Source of the DNA: Dastarcus helophoroides
Lineage: Eukaryota; Arthropoda; Insecta; Coleoptera; Bothrideridae
NCBI GenBank assembly: GCA_028583605.1
Contig: CM053329.1
Span: forward strand, 7,378,001-7,442,000
Direction of reading: 5' to 3'
Length of the DNA stretch: 64,000 nucleotides
Below, piece after piece: positions 1-10,690 of this stretch. The translations under genes were made by a program, and so were the position numbers. The notes beneath the pieces were generated by a model, which saw only the letters and a list, made by a program, of their open reading frames with translations, was not told the origin of the DNA and ran no database searches. The number at the start of each line of letters is the position of its first letter. Positions within the stretch are counted from its first letter, which is position 1.

Positions 1-248
1 TACCTGCTGCATCAGGGCATAATTTTAAAACATTATAAAAAGTCTAATTGAATATATTGTGTGGCTCTAACTTTAGATTAAAAAAATATATTAACAAATT
101 ATGGCAAATGGCAATAAAAAAATTTGAGCAAAATAAAGAGAATGATTTTGTGGCAAAAAACAATGATTACTTCTTATCTCATTTAAATTCCAAGAGTAAA
201 AAGAGTGGGTCAATACCTTCAATGAAGTTGAAGATGAAATTGATGCTA

Positions 249-432
249 ATGCACCGACCAATAGGTCCGAACATTTATTAGATTCGAAGTTTGGAAACCA
301 AGTACCGGTTTCGATCTTGTTAGATCTCGTCGGTTTGGTATATCCAACTCGAATGCTAACAAATGTTCCGGCAAGTGCTAAAGAATTCACGGACGTCAAG
401 CGTGTGACTTCTTAGTACCTATTGGTCCATAG
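249..432 (-). repeat. Hammerhead-bearing short repeat, family 2, copy 1
   Basis: This stretch has a diverged second copy at 13124-13262. The two share the segment from the phrase gaccaatagg, through ggaaaccaa and accggtttc, to tatatccaac. In this copy the ends are also mutually inverted: gaccaatagg near 254 and cctattggtcc near 418. That suggests a small discrete element of about 180 bp. The hammerhead-like core sits in the middle on the minus strand. No protein is encoded. The orientation is taken from the ribozyme-like motif. Whether this is an independent small retroelement or part of a Penelope-like element cannot be decided from two copies. Confidence 0.6.
291..347 (-). ncRNA. Hammerhead ribozyme-like motif (type I), decayed
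   Basis: Read on the minus strand, the order is stem I 5' arm, core CCGACGA (consensus CUGAUGA), stem II, GAAA, minimal stem III ACCGGU, then cleavage triplet GUA and stem I 3' arm. Stem II (313-326) is a perfect 5-bp helix GATCT/AGATC closed by loop AACA. Stem I has two paired blocks, ACCAA/TTGGT and TTGGA/TCCAA, separated by an internal loop, the layout natural hammerheads use for loop-loop contacts. Two U-to-C changes in the core would probably kill cleavage. The paired stems make chance similarity unlikely. The functional reading is inference. Confidence 0.6.
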
Positions 433-461
433 CGAAACTATGGCCATCGCTAACAATGTCG

Positions 462-630
462 TATGCAAGTAGAATGCAACCTAGACTACAAATTCATGTA
501 GATTTCATCTGACAAGGTCTATCAAGATTAGCAGTGTTTCAACTGTTGGTAGTTCAGCTACCTATGATTCACTTACACGCCTGGAGGACTGCATGAATGT
601 GTAATCTAGGTTGCATTCTACTTGCATGTG
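462..630. mobile_element. Short TIR element (MITE), about 170 bp
   Basis: The two ends are inverted repeats of about 40 bp with roughly five mismatches. The left arm (462-501) starts with TGCAAGTAGAATGCAACCTA, and the right arm (589-630) carries the reverse complement. The 85-bp interior holds no reading frame. This is the layout of a non-autonomous DNA transposon. The superfamily cannot be assigned because no clear target duplication or transposase termini are recognisable. The RNA or single strand would fold into a long hairpin. Confidence 0.7.
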
Positions 631-1369
631 AAATTGACGGTTGATGGATGATGGAAGATGTTGAACAAATATTAAATTAGTCAAAACCCAAAGCATCCTT
701 TTCGACATCTTACTAGGCAGGTAATTGATAGGTATTTTGATGATCTTACTGATGGTGTAAACTTCTTGCTCTTGCTCACAAATTTCTTGTCTTTTTCTTG
801 CATCAGGAACAAGACAAGAATAAGAAATTCGTCTAACAGTAGAGGAAGGTACGAGTAATAAAGTTAAAGCCTATTTGAGGTTTATGAGCCGTTTTGGTGG
901 TATTACAACTTTCTTCCGAATGTGAAGTGCTTGAAATGACACGTCAACTATCGTTTACAAAAATAGTAATAGTCAAGATGAGGAAAACACTATAATATTC
1001 AACTCTCAACAGGCTTTCTGCGGTTTAAAAACCATTCCTTTCCGAATACTCTTCTCCTCCTTCTCTTATTTTTCATTGTTATTTTCAAGTCTTGCAATTG
1101 CTACCTTTCACGTTTTGACAACCCTTTTATAGCAACCCATTCCTAGTTTGCGTTTTGTCACCTGAAGTTGCTCAACATGTTTCGTAATGTGTGAACTCGG
1201 CTAGTTTTGTTGACAAGCATGTTAAGGAGCATGTTCCTCAACATGTTGTCCAGTAAATGGCCTGCTTAAGGCAGAAGAGCCAGCAGCAATTAAAAATCCA
1301 TTTTGAGTTCCAAAGAGCCAGGAATTTTGATTTCCATTTCAGCAAATTACCAGGCTAAGCGAGCTTTTG
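631..1369. other. Non-coding, nothing recognised
   Basis: Mixed-complexity AT-rich DNA without an open frame of note, splice-site pair or recognisable repeat. Base composition is less extreme than in the following block, so it may be ordinary intron or intergenic sequence. Confidence 0.4.
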
Positions 1370-4080
1370 CCCCTTTCGAAAGTGGATAACACTAATTTTA
1401 GGAAAATTTTAACTTAAACTTTTTTCCTAAATTTTTGAACTTTGCATCTCGACCTTTACTAATATTTTGAATGTTTTCCAAATTTAGCCTTTAGATTAGC
1501 GATTTCAACTTTGTCCTCAAAAATTAAATTCCTTTTTTATAGTTTTACTTCTTTTTCAAAATTGACGGTTTTTTTTAAATTCATACTTTACTCTATAAAT
1601 TTGGATCCTTTTCTCAATTCGTATTTAAAATCACAGGTTTGGGATTTCTTTTTATAAATGTCGAGTGTTTTATCGGAATGTCAACTTTTTTTTCTTAAAA
1701 TTGCTAATTTATGAAAATGTTGAATTTAATTTTGAAATTAGAACTCGAAAACTTTAGAATTATTTTTTTCTGTTTTGACTCGAGTCCTGAAAATCCAATA
1801 TGGTTTTAATTGTAAATTGTTGTAAAACTTTTCTCAAAATTCACTCTTTCGATTTTTATTTTCTTCTTAAACATTCAATTTGAATATCCAAAAACATGAA
1901 GAGCGATTGCAATTGTCTTATGAAAGAGATAATGCGGCTCGTAAGCTGACGTTTATGTTTTTTTGGGGCTTGAACTTTAGTAAGATTCAATTCTCAAAAA
2001 TATTATTAGTAGCTGCGGAAGGGAATAAGTTTGTCCATTTTTTTTTAATCAAAGTCCAATTAACTTTTTTATTACACCATATGAAAGGGGAGGCCATTCT
2101 GGTTAATCTGATGTTCAGCATGTAGGGGGTTCATAAAATTTTTTTTTTGGAAAAATATAGAAAACCCAGTTAAAACTGAGAAATACGCTTACAGTTTTTT
2201 TTGACTTTTCCTTAAAGTTTTTTCAACCTGTTTTTCGATTTTGCTTCAAAATTTGTGTACTAACTCCCAACATATTGCACATTAAATTTTCAAAAAAGTT
2301 GTACTCTTGTAGAATGGAATAAAAGAAGGGTTGGCTATTTTAAAAAACTATTCCTATCTCGCCGTACTGCTTGCAATTTTGAGAATCAAAGTTCATGCCC
2401 CGAAAAAACAAAATTGACCTGTCCGAGCTATTTTTGCAAAATTCCTCATTTCCGCAATGTACATGACTTATGAGACGCACTATATAAAGGTGTAGACTTT
2501 AAAACCTAAATTTTGACAAGAAATTGAAATTTCGAAAAAATTCAACTTGCGAAAACTCGAAATTTGGAATTTGAAATTTAAGTCGAAATTTCTAGAAAAG
2601 AAGTAGAAAGTATGAGAGTGAAGTCAAATAAAAAAAAATCAAGATGAACTAAACTGGATATTTTGTTAAAATTTGTGGAAATTATTTTTGTAATCCATAT
2701 CTAAAGATTTTAGTTGAAATTTAGAAAAGACAGTTGAAATTTTGAAACGATAGTCATATTGTAAGTTTAAAAAAGATCAATGGAAATAGTGCATCCATTT
2801 CAAAGAAAATTTTGAAATTTTTAATTTAATTTTGAAGCTTGAAGAAACTGAAATATCAGAAAAAAAGTCGAAAGAATTTATCAAAAAACTCTTTTTTATG
2901 AAAAAAAGTCGTAGCTTCCATTTGAAAATTGAAATTTTAAATGTTAAGTTCGAATTTGCAGGAAATAAGTTTAAACCAGAAATTTCGAAAAGCAGTTAAA
3001 AATAGTGCATAAAAATTGCACAATTTTGTAACTTAATTCGACATTTTAAACGAAATGAAAAAGTTTTAAATACTTACGTGACCAAATGAAGAGTTCACGT
3101 TAAACTTGAAATTTTGATGAAAAATAGAAACTTCCTCATTAATTTCAATTTTAAAAAAATTCAGAATTTTCAGAGCAAGTTCACATTTTAAGTGCAGAAA
3201 AAAAGTCAAATTTAATTAGAATGGAGATTTTCGAGTAGAATTTTCGACAGAAAAAAGCCAGAACCATCAGAAAGAATAAAAAAAGTAAAAATTTTAAGAA
3301 AATAAATGAACATTGAATGTTAATTCTGAATTTTGAGAAAAAATCTAAGTATAGGAAAGAAACTAAGAATTTGTAGTAAGAAATTCTCAAAATTCAATAT
3401 TTTAGAAAAAAACGGGATTAAAGTTTAAGTTCAGAAATTTAAGATAGAAATCGATTTTTTTGTGGAACAAAGTGGTCCTTGGTTATCTTCAAAAATTGAA
3501 CTACAAATCTTGTCCTCTGAAACAAAGAAAGATTTTTAATCCTTCTTGGTTTCAGGGGACAAAATTTGTATTTCAATTATTGTAATGGAAATTTCGTGAG
3601 AAACTGGAAACTTACAAATTTTTGAGTTTAAACTCTAAAAGTAAAAATTGGATAATTACGGTTTAGAAAAAGAAAAAAGGATGATCACTTTAGAGTTAAA
3701 CCAAAAATTTTAGAAACATGGTGTGATTTAATTAGAAGTGTAGATTGGAAATATTAGGAAAATAGATAATGCAATTTATTTTAAAAAATAAAATAAATAA
3801 AGTAGAAATATCGGAGAAGAAAAGAAAAAAATCCAAACCTGGGTTTGAAAGTCAAAATGTTAAGAAACATACCTAACCTTATAAATTTTAATTCGAAATT
3901 TGGATGAAAAATTCAAAATTTCTAAAAAAAACTGGGAAATTGAAATGGAAATTGGAGTTTAAATGAATTTCAATAAAAACATTAAAGTTTTAACGTAATA
4001 AACTCAAAATTTTGGAAAATAAAAGTTCAAATAGAAATATTTTGAGGAGGGAATATGTTACCTAAAGATGTAAGGTAAAA
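1370..4080. repeat. AT-rich degenerate repeat block with strand skew
   Basis: Endless variations of phrases such as gaaattttgaaa, aaaaagtcgaaattt and ttaaagttcgaa fill this stretch. The first part (1370-1900) is pyrimidine-rich on the + strand. From about 2500 to 4080 it is strongly purine-rich. The same texture recurs at about 12.0-13.9, 23.3-27.1, 29.1-30.8, 33.4-35.6, 45.4-45.9 and 49.2-54.0 kb. At 49-54 kb a clear higher-order tandem unit is visible, so this block is probably an older relative of that array. Open frames here are artefacts of low complexity. Confidence 0.55.
3490..3582. repeat. Imperfect palindrome sharing a half with an element at 51.9 kb
   Basis: The left arm reads aattgaactacaaatcttgt followed by cctctgaaac. 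The right arm is its inverse, with tttcaggggac and aaaatttgtatttcaatt. The arms are about 42 bp with a very short loop near 3536. A single right-hand arm occurs again at 51930-51985, directly after a gaaacg-containing hairpin motif. The palindrome looks like two such element ends in head-to-head orientation. No coding content. Confidence 0.6.
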
Positions 4081-5038
4081 CAAAACGAAGCCTAATAAGA
4101 ATCTTAATTAAATTATCTTAAATTATAATTAAATTATTCTAGATTAATTAATATCGTTACTTTAACTGATAAAGCACGAAAACAATACGCTTGCAATTTT
4201 TTAATAAATTTGTGAAGCTTGGAGGATGTTCCGAATTCCCACGGAGGTAATTGGGTCAAAGCGAAGCTAGAGAAGTACATTTAAATCTGAAATAACCAGA
4301 AAATTAGGTTTATTTCCAAAAAGGGGCCGTTGATTTATCTCACGATAAAAACTCGAAATGAGGTTTTCCGTTTTCCGGTAGAAATGTTATTTAAGGGCAC
4401 ATTTTGAAATGTCATTACGACAAATCCCTCACGAAAGGCGCTTTAATTGCTATCTCGGCTAGAATTTAATCTGGAAAAAGTCCTTTGGTGACAGAGAGAT
4501 AATAAGCGCGCATCCGAATACGAGCTTTTTATATCAAACTTTGTGGATATAAACACTCCAATTTGGCGAGTTCAGCGAAATGTATTATGCCAATACAAAG
4601 GGATGAAAAATAATTTTATCTCTAAAATTTTAATATGGTCGAGGTGCTTTTTTATTTAGTGTAACGACCTTTTTAAATAGCCCCAGTTGCTGGTAGGCGG
4701 AAAAGCGGCAAAAGTTTTGTTCCGTTTCCATCAGTTAGTTAATTACATTCAACCACTCGCAGATGCCGCTATAGCCCATTAATTATTAAACTGTCATATT
4801 TAATGGTTTCCTAACAATTTCATCAAACTAAATTTTGGATTGTTAAATTTAAATTTTTATCTGTAAAGAAAGTTATTTTGCTCACTATCTTTGGATCAAG
4901 GTTCGCTCGAAACTCGAAATGAGAAATACCTGCTTTAAGGATTCAACATATCCGTCGATGCAGATTTTTCGGTAGTTACTCTGGTTAATGTTTATCGAAA
5001 AGGGCCACAAAAAAAAGACATGCCATCTTGTAGCTGTC
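4081..5038. other. Non-coding, mostly unique sequence
   Basis: Higher-complexity sequence (for example 4380-4620 and 4680-4780) between repeat blocks. I see no open frame with matching splice signals and no repeat partner elsewhere in the window. It may be ordinary intron or intergenic DNA. Confidence 0.4.
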
Positions 5039-5425
5039 AATTAAATGTTCTGTAATGATACAGTTGAACGTGCTCTAATTGAAAATATATACAGTCAAAC
5101 CATAGACCGGTTTCGGCCTTCTTTATCCTCATCAGAGTGGTAAGGTTGCTGTAAATATTTCAAACTTATTGGCATTAATCAGCCACATATACTCAAGAGA
5201 TCTTAACCTCACTGTGTAACTGAATTTGAACTATATCAGACGAGAAACATTTTTGCCATCTGCCAAATTATGTCTGATAATTACAACCAGGTTATGTACG
5301 ATGAAACTAAAATTGTAAACGTCACTAATACTCAAGCAACTGATTTGTGTTGCGGGTTGCAAAGCAACATACATTAAATTCAAGTGTACTCTTCGTGACA
5401 TGCATTTCTCTAGGTGTGCTATATC
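5039..5425 (-). repeat. Hammerhead-bearing repeat, family 1, unit A
   Basis: Begins with tcaattaaatgttctgtaat, a phrase repeated at 6374 after an RTE insertion. The ribozyme-like core follows, then a body ending with cgtgacatgcattt. A second full copy lies at 21905-22220 and a partial one at 45165-45270. In the 22-kb copy the cgtgac phrase comes about 65 bp before the core. In this copy it comes about 285 bp after it. The order is therefore circularly permuted, as expected of a tandem repeat, and gives a unit near 350 bp. Hammerhead-bearing tandem repeats of this size are known as animal retrozymes and Penelope-associated repeats. Identity with either is inference. Confidence 0.6.
5090..5150 (-). 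ncRNA. Hammerhead ribozyme-like motif (type I), best conserved core
   Basis: On the minus strand the core CTGATGA (5135-5129) is exact. Stem II (5128-5115) follows with two G-C pairs at its base and a weakened top. Then come GAAA (5114-5111), the palindromic minimal stem III ACCGGT and a GTC cleavage triplet ending at 5105. Stem I pairs ACCA with TGGT beyond the cleavage site, with further short pairing outward. All the invariant catalytic-core nucleotides I can recall are present; only stem II is damaged. The very short stem III is typical of hammerheads that cleave best as dimers, which fits a tandem-repeat source. Confidence 0.7.
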
Positions 5426-5427
5426 TG

Positions 5428-6372
5428 TTTAACGGATATTGGCAATCATGTTGGCTATCATTATTTTATTTATGGCTGTTCTGGAAAGCTGACTTGTTGT
5501 CTGTTCGAACCATTGTCTCACGTTTCTAAGCCAGGATGTTCTTCGTCTACCAAGTCCACGTTTCCAATCGACTTTTCCCTACATGATCAAATGCAACATG
5601 TCATATACCTCCGGATGTCTCATGACATGGCCAAAATAAGACAGCTTTCGAATCTTCACTGTGTTTACAATTTCTTTATCTTTCTTCATCCTGTTCAGGC
5701 CCTCTACGTTAGTGATATCCAGCTTATTCTCAGCATGCGTCTGTGTGACCACATTGCAAATGCTTCAAGCCTCTTCAAGGTATCCTTTGTTAGGGTCCAT
5801 GATACCACTCCATGTAACAGAACAGAAAAGACCTAACACCCGACCATTCTCATTCTAAGATCAATGTTTAGTTCATGTCCACATAGAACTTTTTTATCCT
5901 TACAAAGGCAGTCCTAGCTTGCCCAATTCTTGACTTTATTTCTATTGCGTTCTCCCAATTTTCATTCAGAAGCTGCCCCAAATACTTTATTTCCTGTACC
6001 CTTTCTAATTTATTTGGACGAATCAAGAGTTCCTCTCGTGAGTTCGACCCACGACCATGAGTTTGGTCTTTTTAGTGTTAATTAAGTGTAAGGCTATACT
6101 GGCTACATGAACTGACTACTCTTGATTAAGGAGGCTTTGAAGTTCCTCAACACACAGAGTCGTCTGCATATCTTAAAATTATTCAATGTTACGCCGTTTA
6201 TTCTCACTCACTCTCTGGTATCCTCTGGAAATATTTTCTTCGGGTATAAGTTGAACAGAAGCGGCGACAGAATGCAACCTTGCCTTACTTCCCTTTTGAT
6301 TGAAATACATTCAGTTAAACTGTTTTCAGCTCTCAGAGACGTGGATGTAGGTATATTAAACTTGATAAATAA
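5428..6372 (-). pseudogene. RTE-clade non-LTR retrotransposon fragment (reverse transcriptase), dead
   Basis: Minus-strand translation in shifting frames gives RT hallmarks in order. These are VRQGCILSPLLFNLY (near 6300), RYADDS (near 6160), a KYLGQLLNENW segment (near 5970), and an LKRLEAFAMWSHRRMLRIS block (near 5750). The RTE-type C-terminus follows, with GHVMRH-like and GRRRTSWL-like remains and a final IANMIANIR before a stop near 5435. Stops and frameshifts are scattered throughout and the 5' part is missing. The element lies between two hammerhead repeat units and may have inserted into that tandem array. It is too broken to be active. Confidence 0.8.
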
Positions 6373-6500
6373 TGACAATTAAATGTTCTGTAATGAAACA
6401 GTCGAACATGTAGTAAAAAATTCTTACAACTAACAACCATGGGCCGATTTCGATTTTCCTTGACCTCAGTATGGTAGGATCGCTTTATCATAGTTTGCTG
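6373..6500 (-). repeat. Hammerhead-bearing repeat, family 1, partial unit B
   Basis: The first 120 bp repeat the start of unit A (aattaaatgttctgtaatga, then cagt.gaac, then the ribozyme-like core), after which similarity fades near 6490. This is probably the next tandem unit, separated from unit A by the RTE at 5428-6372. Confidence 0.6.
6436..6476 (-). ncRNA. Hammerhead ribozyme-like motif with core deletion
   Basis: On the minus strand, stem I pairs ACCAT with ATGGT perfectly. GAAA (6451-6448) is intact, but the CUGAUGA core has lost three bases (CTGA directly followed by GGTC) and stem III reads ATCGGC. It is clearly homologous to the motif at 5105-5135 but cannot be catalytic. Confidence 0.55.
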
Positions 6501-6506
6501 ATAGAC

Positions 6507-7102
6507 ATACAGGGTGGAGCTGAGGAACCAAATATTTTTTAAATGCTGTTACTCAGCCATTAGGAAAGGATACGAGCTTGTGATAGGTAGCGTCTTATTT
6601 GCTGGCTCACAGCATTTCATTTTCAGTTATTGGTGCACATCTCCAGAGCATCATTGCTGTTCTTGTTTCCCAACAGCTGTTTTTAGGATTTAATAACGTT
6701 CTAAGGCCAGATTTGTCGACATATGATTTTGTATGTGATGGTACCTCAAATTGCGTTCGTACGAAACTCTGTAGATTAGATGAAATAAAGGAAACGAGTT
6801 GCCTAAATATTAAACCAAATCAGTAGAGACTTGCTGAAACGAATGGAAGTTAGTATTCTTGAGCTCCTGAGGTGACGAATAACAAGTTGACGATTAAATT
6901 TTTTGACGTGATTTTTTGGAAATATTTTCTTGCAAATATTGTTTTACAAACAGACAAATTGCAACAAAAATTAATTAAGGATGTTGAAGGTCAAATGCTA
7001 TAAGCTAAGAAAGGGAACGTCATTTTGGGGAATATATTTCCCTTTGCTCTGTCTGTATATGATGGAGTATGAGGCGAAAAAGACTTCTGGGCATCCCTAT
7101 AT
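6507..7102. mobile_element. Possible non-autonomous DNA transposon with CAGGGTG-like ends
   Basis: The left end reads atacagggtggagctgagg. The right end, on the other strand, reads atatagggatgcccagaag. These resemble each other and the ACAGGGTG termini common in insect DNA elements. About 590 bp, no recognisable transposase; the 75-codon frame at 6599-6826 has no known domain. Weak call: end similarity is short and no target duplication is certain. Confidence 0.3.
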
Positions 7103-7529
7103 TAAACTAAAATATCCCGGAAGAGATTGTTGAACTTAAATAGATATTTTATAATTACATATATTTTTTAATAAAAACCAAACGTTTTCAAATGTATTAT
7201 GTTATATCAGCAATATTTGTTTAATATTATTTTATCTACACCCTTGCTTTTATAGAAAATATTTTTTTTTATTTAATTACGATTACAATTTCCAAGGAAT
7301 AAAAGTGCGAAATTCATGGGTTGGAGAGAAAAAGTTTAATAAAAGTTCAGTGGGACGTGGTTGAGCTACAGGAACTGAACAACAACAAAAGTTTAAGAAT
7401 CGTCTACTAATTTTTTGTTTAGTTACCTTTCCAGAGACGTTCAGTAAATTCACTAAAAGATCCATTAAATTAAAATTTGTTTACAGCAGATTTAAAGTTG
7501 CTAAATTAATATTATTATTTTTGTTACAG

Positions 7530-7572
7530 GTAATTACTTATTTGCTACCACTCTTGATAGTGAGTAAGAATG
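7530..7572 (+). CDS. Candidate 43-nt micro-exon (weak)
   Basis: A pyrimidine-leaning acceptor ending ttgttacag (to 7529) and a consensus donor gtaagt (from 7573) enclose a 43-nt segment. In its first frame it encodes VITYLLPLLIVSKN, a hydrophobic stretch. It starts at phase 0 and would leave phase 1. Such matches occur by chance in 64 kb, and the flanking sequence shows no other exon, so this is only a candidate. It lies on the same strand as the better exon at 56459-56597. Confidence 0.2.
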
Positions 7573-8179
7573 GTAAGTTCCCCCGTTAGTTATGTAAATG
7601 TTTGGTTATTGCTAGTAAAACACTAATTTGAAAGATAGACTAGTAGTAGGTTTTTTATTTTACAATTCTTGGATGGGGTTAATAAGAATTGTTATTATTT
7701 TAAACCAAATGCTGGGAATCGAACCTATCAAAGGTAGTCTGGAAACTAATTTAACAAAGGAAATATCTAATGAATATGAATACATAATGAAGGAAGATTT
7801 ACTAAAGCGCCGAGCAAGCCTTATGGATTTTCACCAAAGGCAGACTTAAATTCCATACCACCCTTGCTACCTTTTTCTACGATATTTAGCGCTATTAGTC
7901 GTTATCCTTTGACTTAATTTCGCAAATTATATTTCCGTGATTTGGAAGTATTAATTTAAAAACTTATCACTTTATCTTCAGAGAGACGAACAATTTCGAT
8001 TATACAGCCTCGATCTCGAGATTGCATTGCAATGTTTAGTTTTATGATTTTTTTCTTCTTTATTTTTTAAGTACAATACTTTAAACATATATAAATTATT
8101 ATGACTCGGAATCACGTTGAGCAGGAGGTGGAAATGTAAGGATCTGTAAAGATTTTGAACTTTAGTGTTGCTTTTCTAG
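7573..8179. other. Non-coding, nothing firm
   Basis: The open stretch at 7628-7849 (73 codons, + strand) has no recognisable domain. A minus-strand ggttcgattcc near 7718 resembles a tRNA B box, but no A box or cloverleaf accompanies it. Confidence 0.35.
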
Positions 8180-10002
8180 TCATTCCAAACTAATCTTTCT
8201 CTTATTTAGAATTTGGAACTAACTCTTCATGGTTTTGCTTGAGACTTAAGAACTCCATAATAGTGAAGCATTTTAGATGTTTCTTTTAGCTTTTATTGGT
8301 TACTTCAAAATTCCATGAAAGTTCAATGAGTCACCCTCTGGATTCTGTATTTAGAGTAGGTTGCCTAAAATTAGGCCAACAATTGGGTCTCCCCAGAATT
8401 CGAAAGCTTTTTCTGAAAAATGGCCTAAAACATTTCCTGAAAGTTTAAAACTAAATTTTCTAGGGGACTTAATAATTGAAATGGTTGTTTTGGGTTTTTT
8501 TATAGAAGTTAAGTTACATTTTTTTTTAATGCGAATCACTAGATAAGTTTCATTGATAAAATTTAATGCTCTATGCCGGAATCTTTAAAACCGCACAATT
8601 CTAAATGAATTTCCTTGAAGTTTTCGCAGCTCTACATGGGCCCTTGGTACCTTGGGCTCTTGATTTTTCTTTCCTTCCCTTAATAACGCAGCTCGTTAGA
8701 TATCCCTCTTTTTGTTTTCTTCAGAAGATTCTTGAAAAGCTTCCTTTAGTAAATTTCCTTAATGTGTTACTTTTTTGATTAGTTTTCTCTTAAATAAGTT
8801 TACTTAGAGCTTTGGCTCTTGAGAAGAGTTTATCTAATGTTTCGGAGGTATAGATGTGAATTCAGACTGAATTATCTTTAGAAATTAGAGTTCTAGATAG
8901 TTTCCTGAAAGGTCTTAGATTTATTTTATCATTTAAAAATCTTGTGATTCTCTACGAGTGTTTCTGAGAGATTTTTAGATCTCTTGATTGGTTTTTTCGA
9001 TATAATAGAGCTTTAAATGCGTTTTCTTTATGATAGCTCTATATTGATTTTGTTAGGAGTTTAGAGCATTAAGCGAAATACTTAGGGGTTCAAAACACTA
9101 CATGAGTTTCCTTAACGATTCAGTAGTAAAAATCTTTGCTCTAAATTTCTTTTAGCAATCAAAAATTGCTTGCAACTTTTAAAGAATTTTCTTCGTTATA
9201 TAACGTTTTAAATTAGTTTCCTTAGATTTTTGAAGCTTCAAGTAAATTTCCTCGTGAAATAACATGTTTAATTGAGACTACAGCTTAAGATGATTTTTTT
9301 CAGATTGAAAACTTTAGATACGTTCGCTTTAGAACTTGTCGCCTCAGAAAACTTCAACAACAATCTAAGAATTAGATACTTAACAATGTTGTGCTTTATA
9401 AAAATTGTTTTAACACTTCAAACTTTCAAGTTAATCGCCTTTTTTGATGATTTTAATGAACCCTTCGGGGTTGAGAAATTTCCATGAGTCTGCATACTCC
9501 AGGTTATTACACCTGACAATTTAACATGTTCCATGCTCATTAGTTTGCTTGAAAGAATATTGACCCAACGAAAATTTCTTGGGACTGGTGTTATAGAGTT
9601 TTTTTTACATTTGAGAACTTAAGATAATTTTACTTGAGAATTTGGTACCTTCACTTTTTGAGAATTTTCTAAACAACGTTTTTTCTTGAGGGATTTTAAT
9701 AAGACTCTTAAGATGATCTCCCTATAAGAGCTTAAAACTCTTGATGTGTGTAATGAGTGCTTTACAATTTAAGGTGAATTTCCATGAATCTGCAGATTTG
9801 AGAAATCAATATGTTCGATAGTGATTCTTAGTTTTTTTGAAAATATCCCAACAGATTTATTTTAACGTTAAGGCGTTCTATATGAATTTCTCTTATAATT
9901 TAGGGCTCTAGACATGTCGCTTTAGAGGGTTGGGTTGGAGCTCCAAATGTATTCTCTTAAGACTTTGAAGCTCTAGATGAGTCTCTTTGATACCTTTCAA
10001 TT
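8180..10002. repeat. Ancient degenerate short tandem repeat
   Basis: A motif close to ttagagctctagatgagttt followed by ccttgag recurs irregularly. Recognisable versions start near 8624, 8800, 8886, 9005, 9060, 9230, 9305, 9602, 9726, 9870, 9903, 9935 and 9965. The clearest are at 9903-9995 (gggctctagacatg, ggagctccaaatg, gaagctctagatgag). Spacing is variable, tens of bases, as in a minisatellite blurred by indels. Open frames here (for example 8351-8546) are by-products. Confidence 0.5.
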
Positions 10003-10690
10003 TTTTAGGGTTCCGTACCCTAGAAGGAAAAAACGGAACCCTTTTAATCTCATTCTCGTGTTCGTCCGTCCGTCTGTCAAAAAGAGGTTTTCCTCTAAGG
10101 CTATGTAACGTAGAAATTTAAAATTTAGCATAGCATTAGTTCTCGATGACCGCAATCCAACCATGAGAAAAAGAAAATATTTCAGAATTTAATGAGGGGT
10201 TAATTTGGTCTCCGAAAAGTCAAGTGTTAGTTAATATATCGCGTGAGGTATCATATTATAGAGCTACCTCTAAGGATTCTAAAATATTACTTTTTTGTAA
10301 TTTTCGGTCCAATCGTTTTAAAGATACTGCTCAAAATATGTCAGAAATGACCGTTCCCCTATTCTCCTAGATTTTTGAAGATAAAATTTATATTTTAATA
10401 GGGTTAGTATATATTGGGCCATAGATTATCGAAAAACTGCAGGTTTTTTCCATATCTTAATAGCTGTTGAGAAAAAAAAAATATTTTATGGAAAGATAGG
10501 TGCTTGCATCCCAAGGTCTTTTGACCCATTAAAAAAATACTTGATTAGGTGAAGGATAGAATGCAGATAAAATTTGCCTTTTACATTATTTCATTTTTGG
10601 AGTTAGCACTAGTTCACGCAATACAGTAATTACGGTTGGAATCGAGCATTTTAGCGCGATCCGAGGCGATCTCATAAACTGTGTTAGTGA
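10003..10690. mobile_element. Insect-wide ggttccgtaccc repeat (non-autonomous element)
   Basis: The segment tttagggttccgtaccctag, followed by aaggaaaaaacggaaccctt and then cgtccgtccgtctgtc, is a signature I recognise from dispersed repeats in many insect genomes. The first 50 bp also form an inverted pair (gggttccgt/acggaaccc). The other end is not certain; complexity drops to ordinary AT-rich sequence after about 10690. The superfamily is not known to me with confidence. Confidence 0.55.

Noticed and set aside
48..399. Overlapping frames of 77 and 102 codons at the window start
   Set aside because: The minus frame runs through the hammerhead repeat and neither frame has a domain; antisense pairs like this are expected by chance.
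7700..7735. Minus-strand ggttcgattcccagc resembling the T arm (B box) of a tRNA gene or tRNA-derived SINE
   Set aside because: No A box, acceptor pairing or cloverleaf upstream, and no second copy of the neighbourhood in the window.
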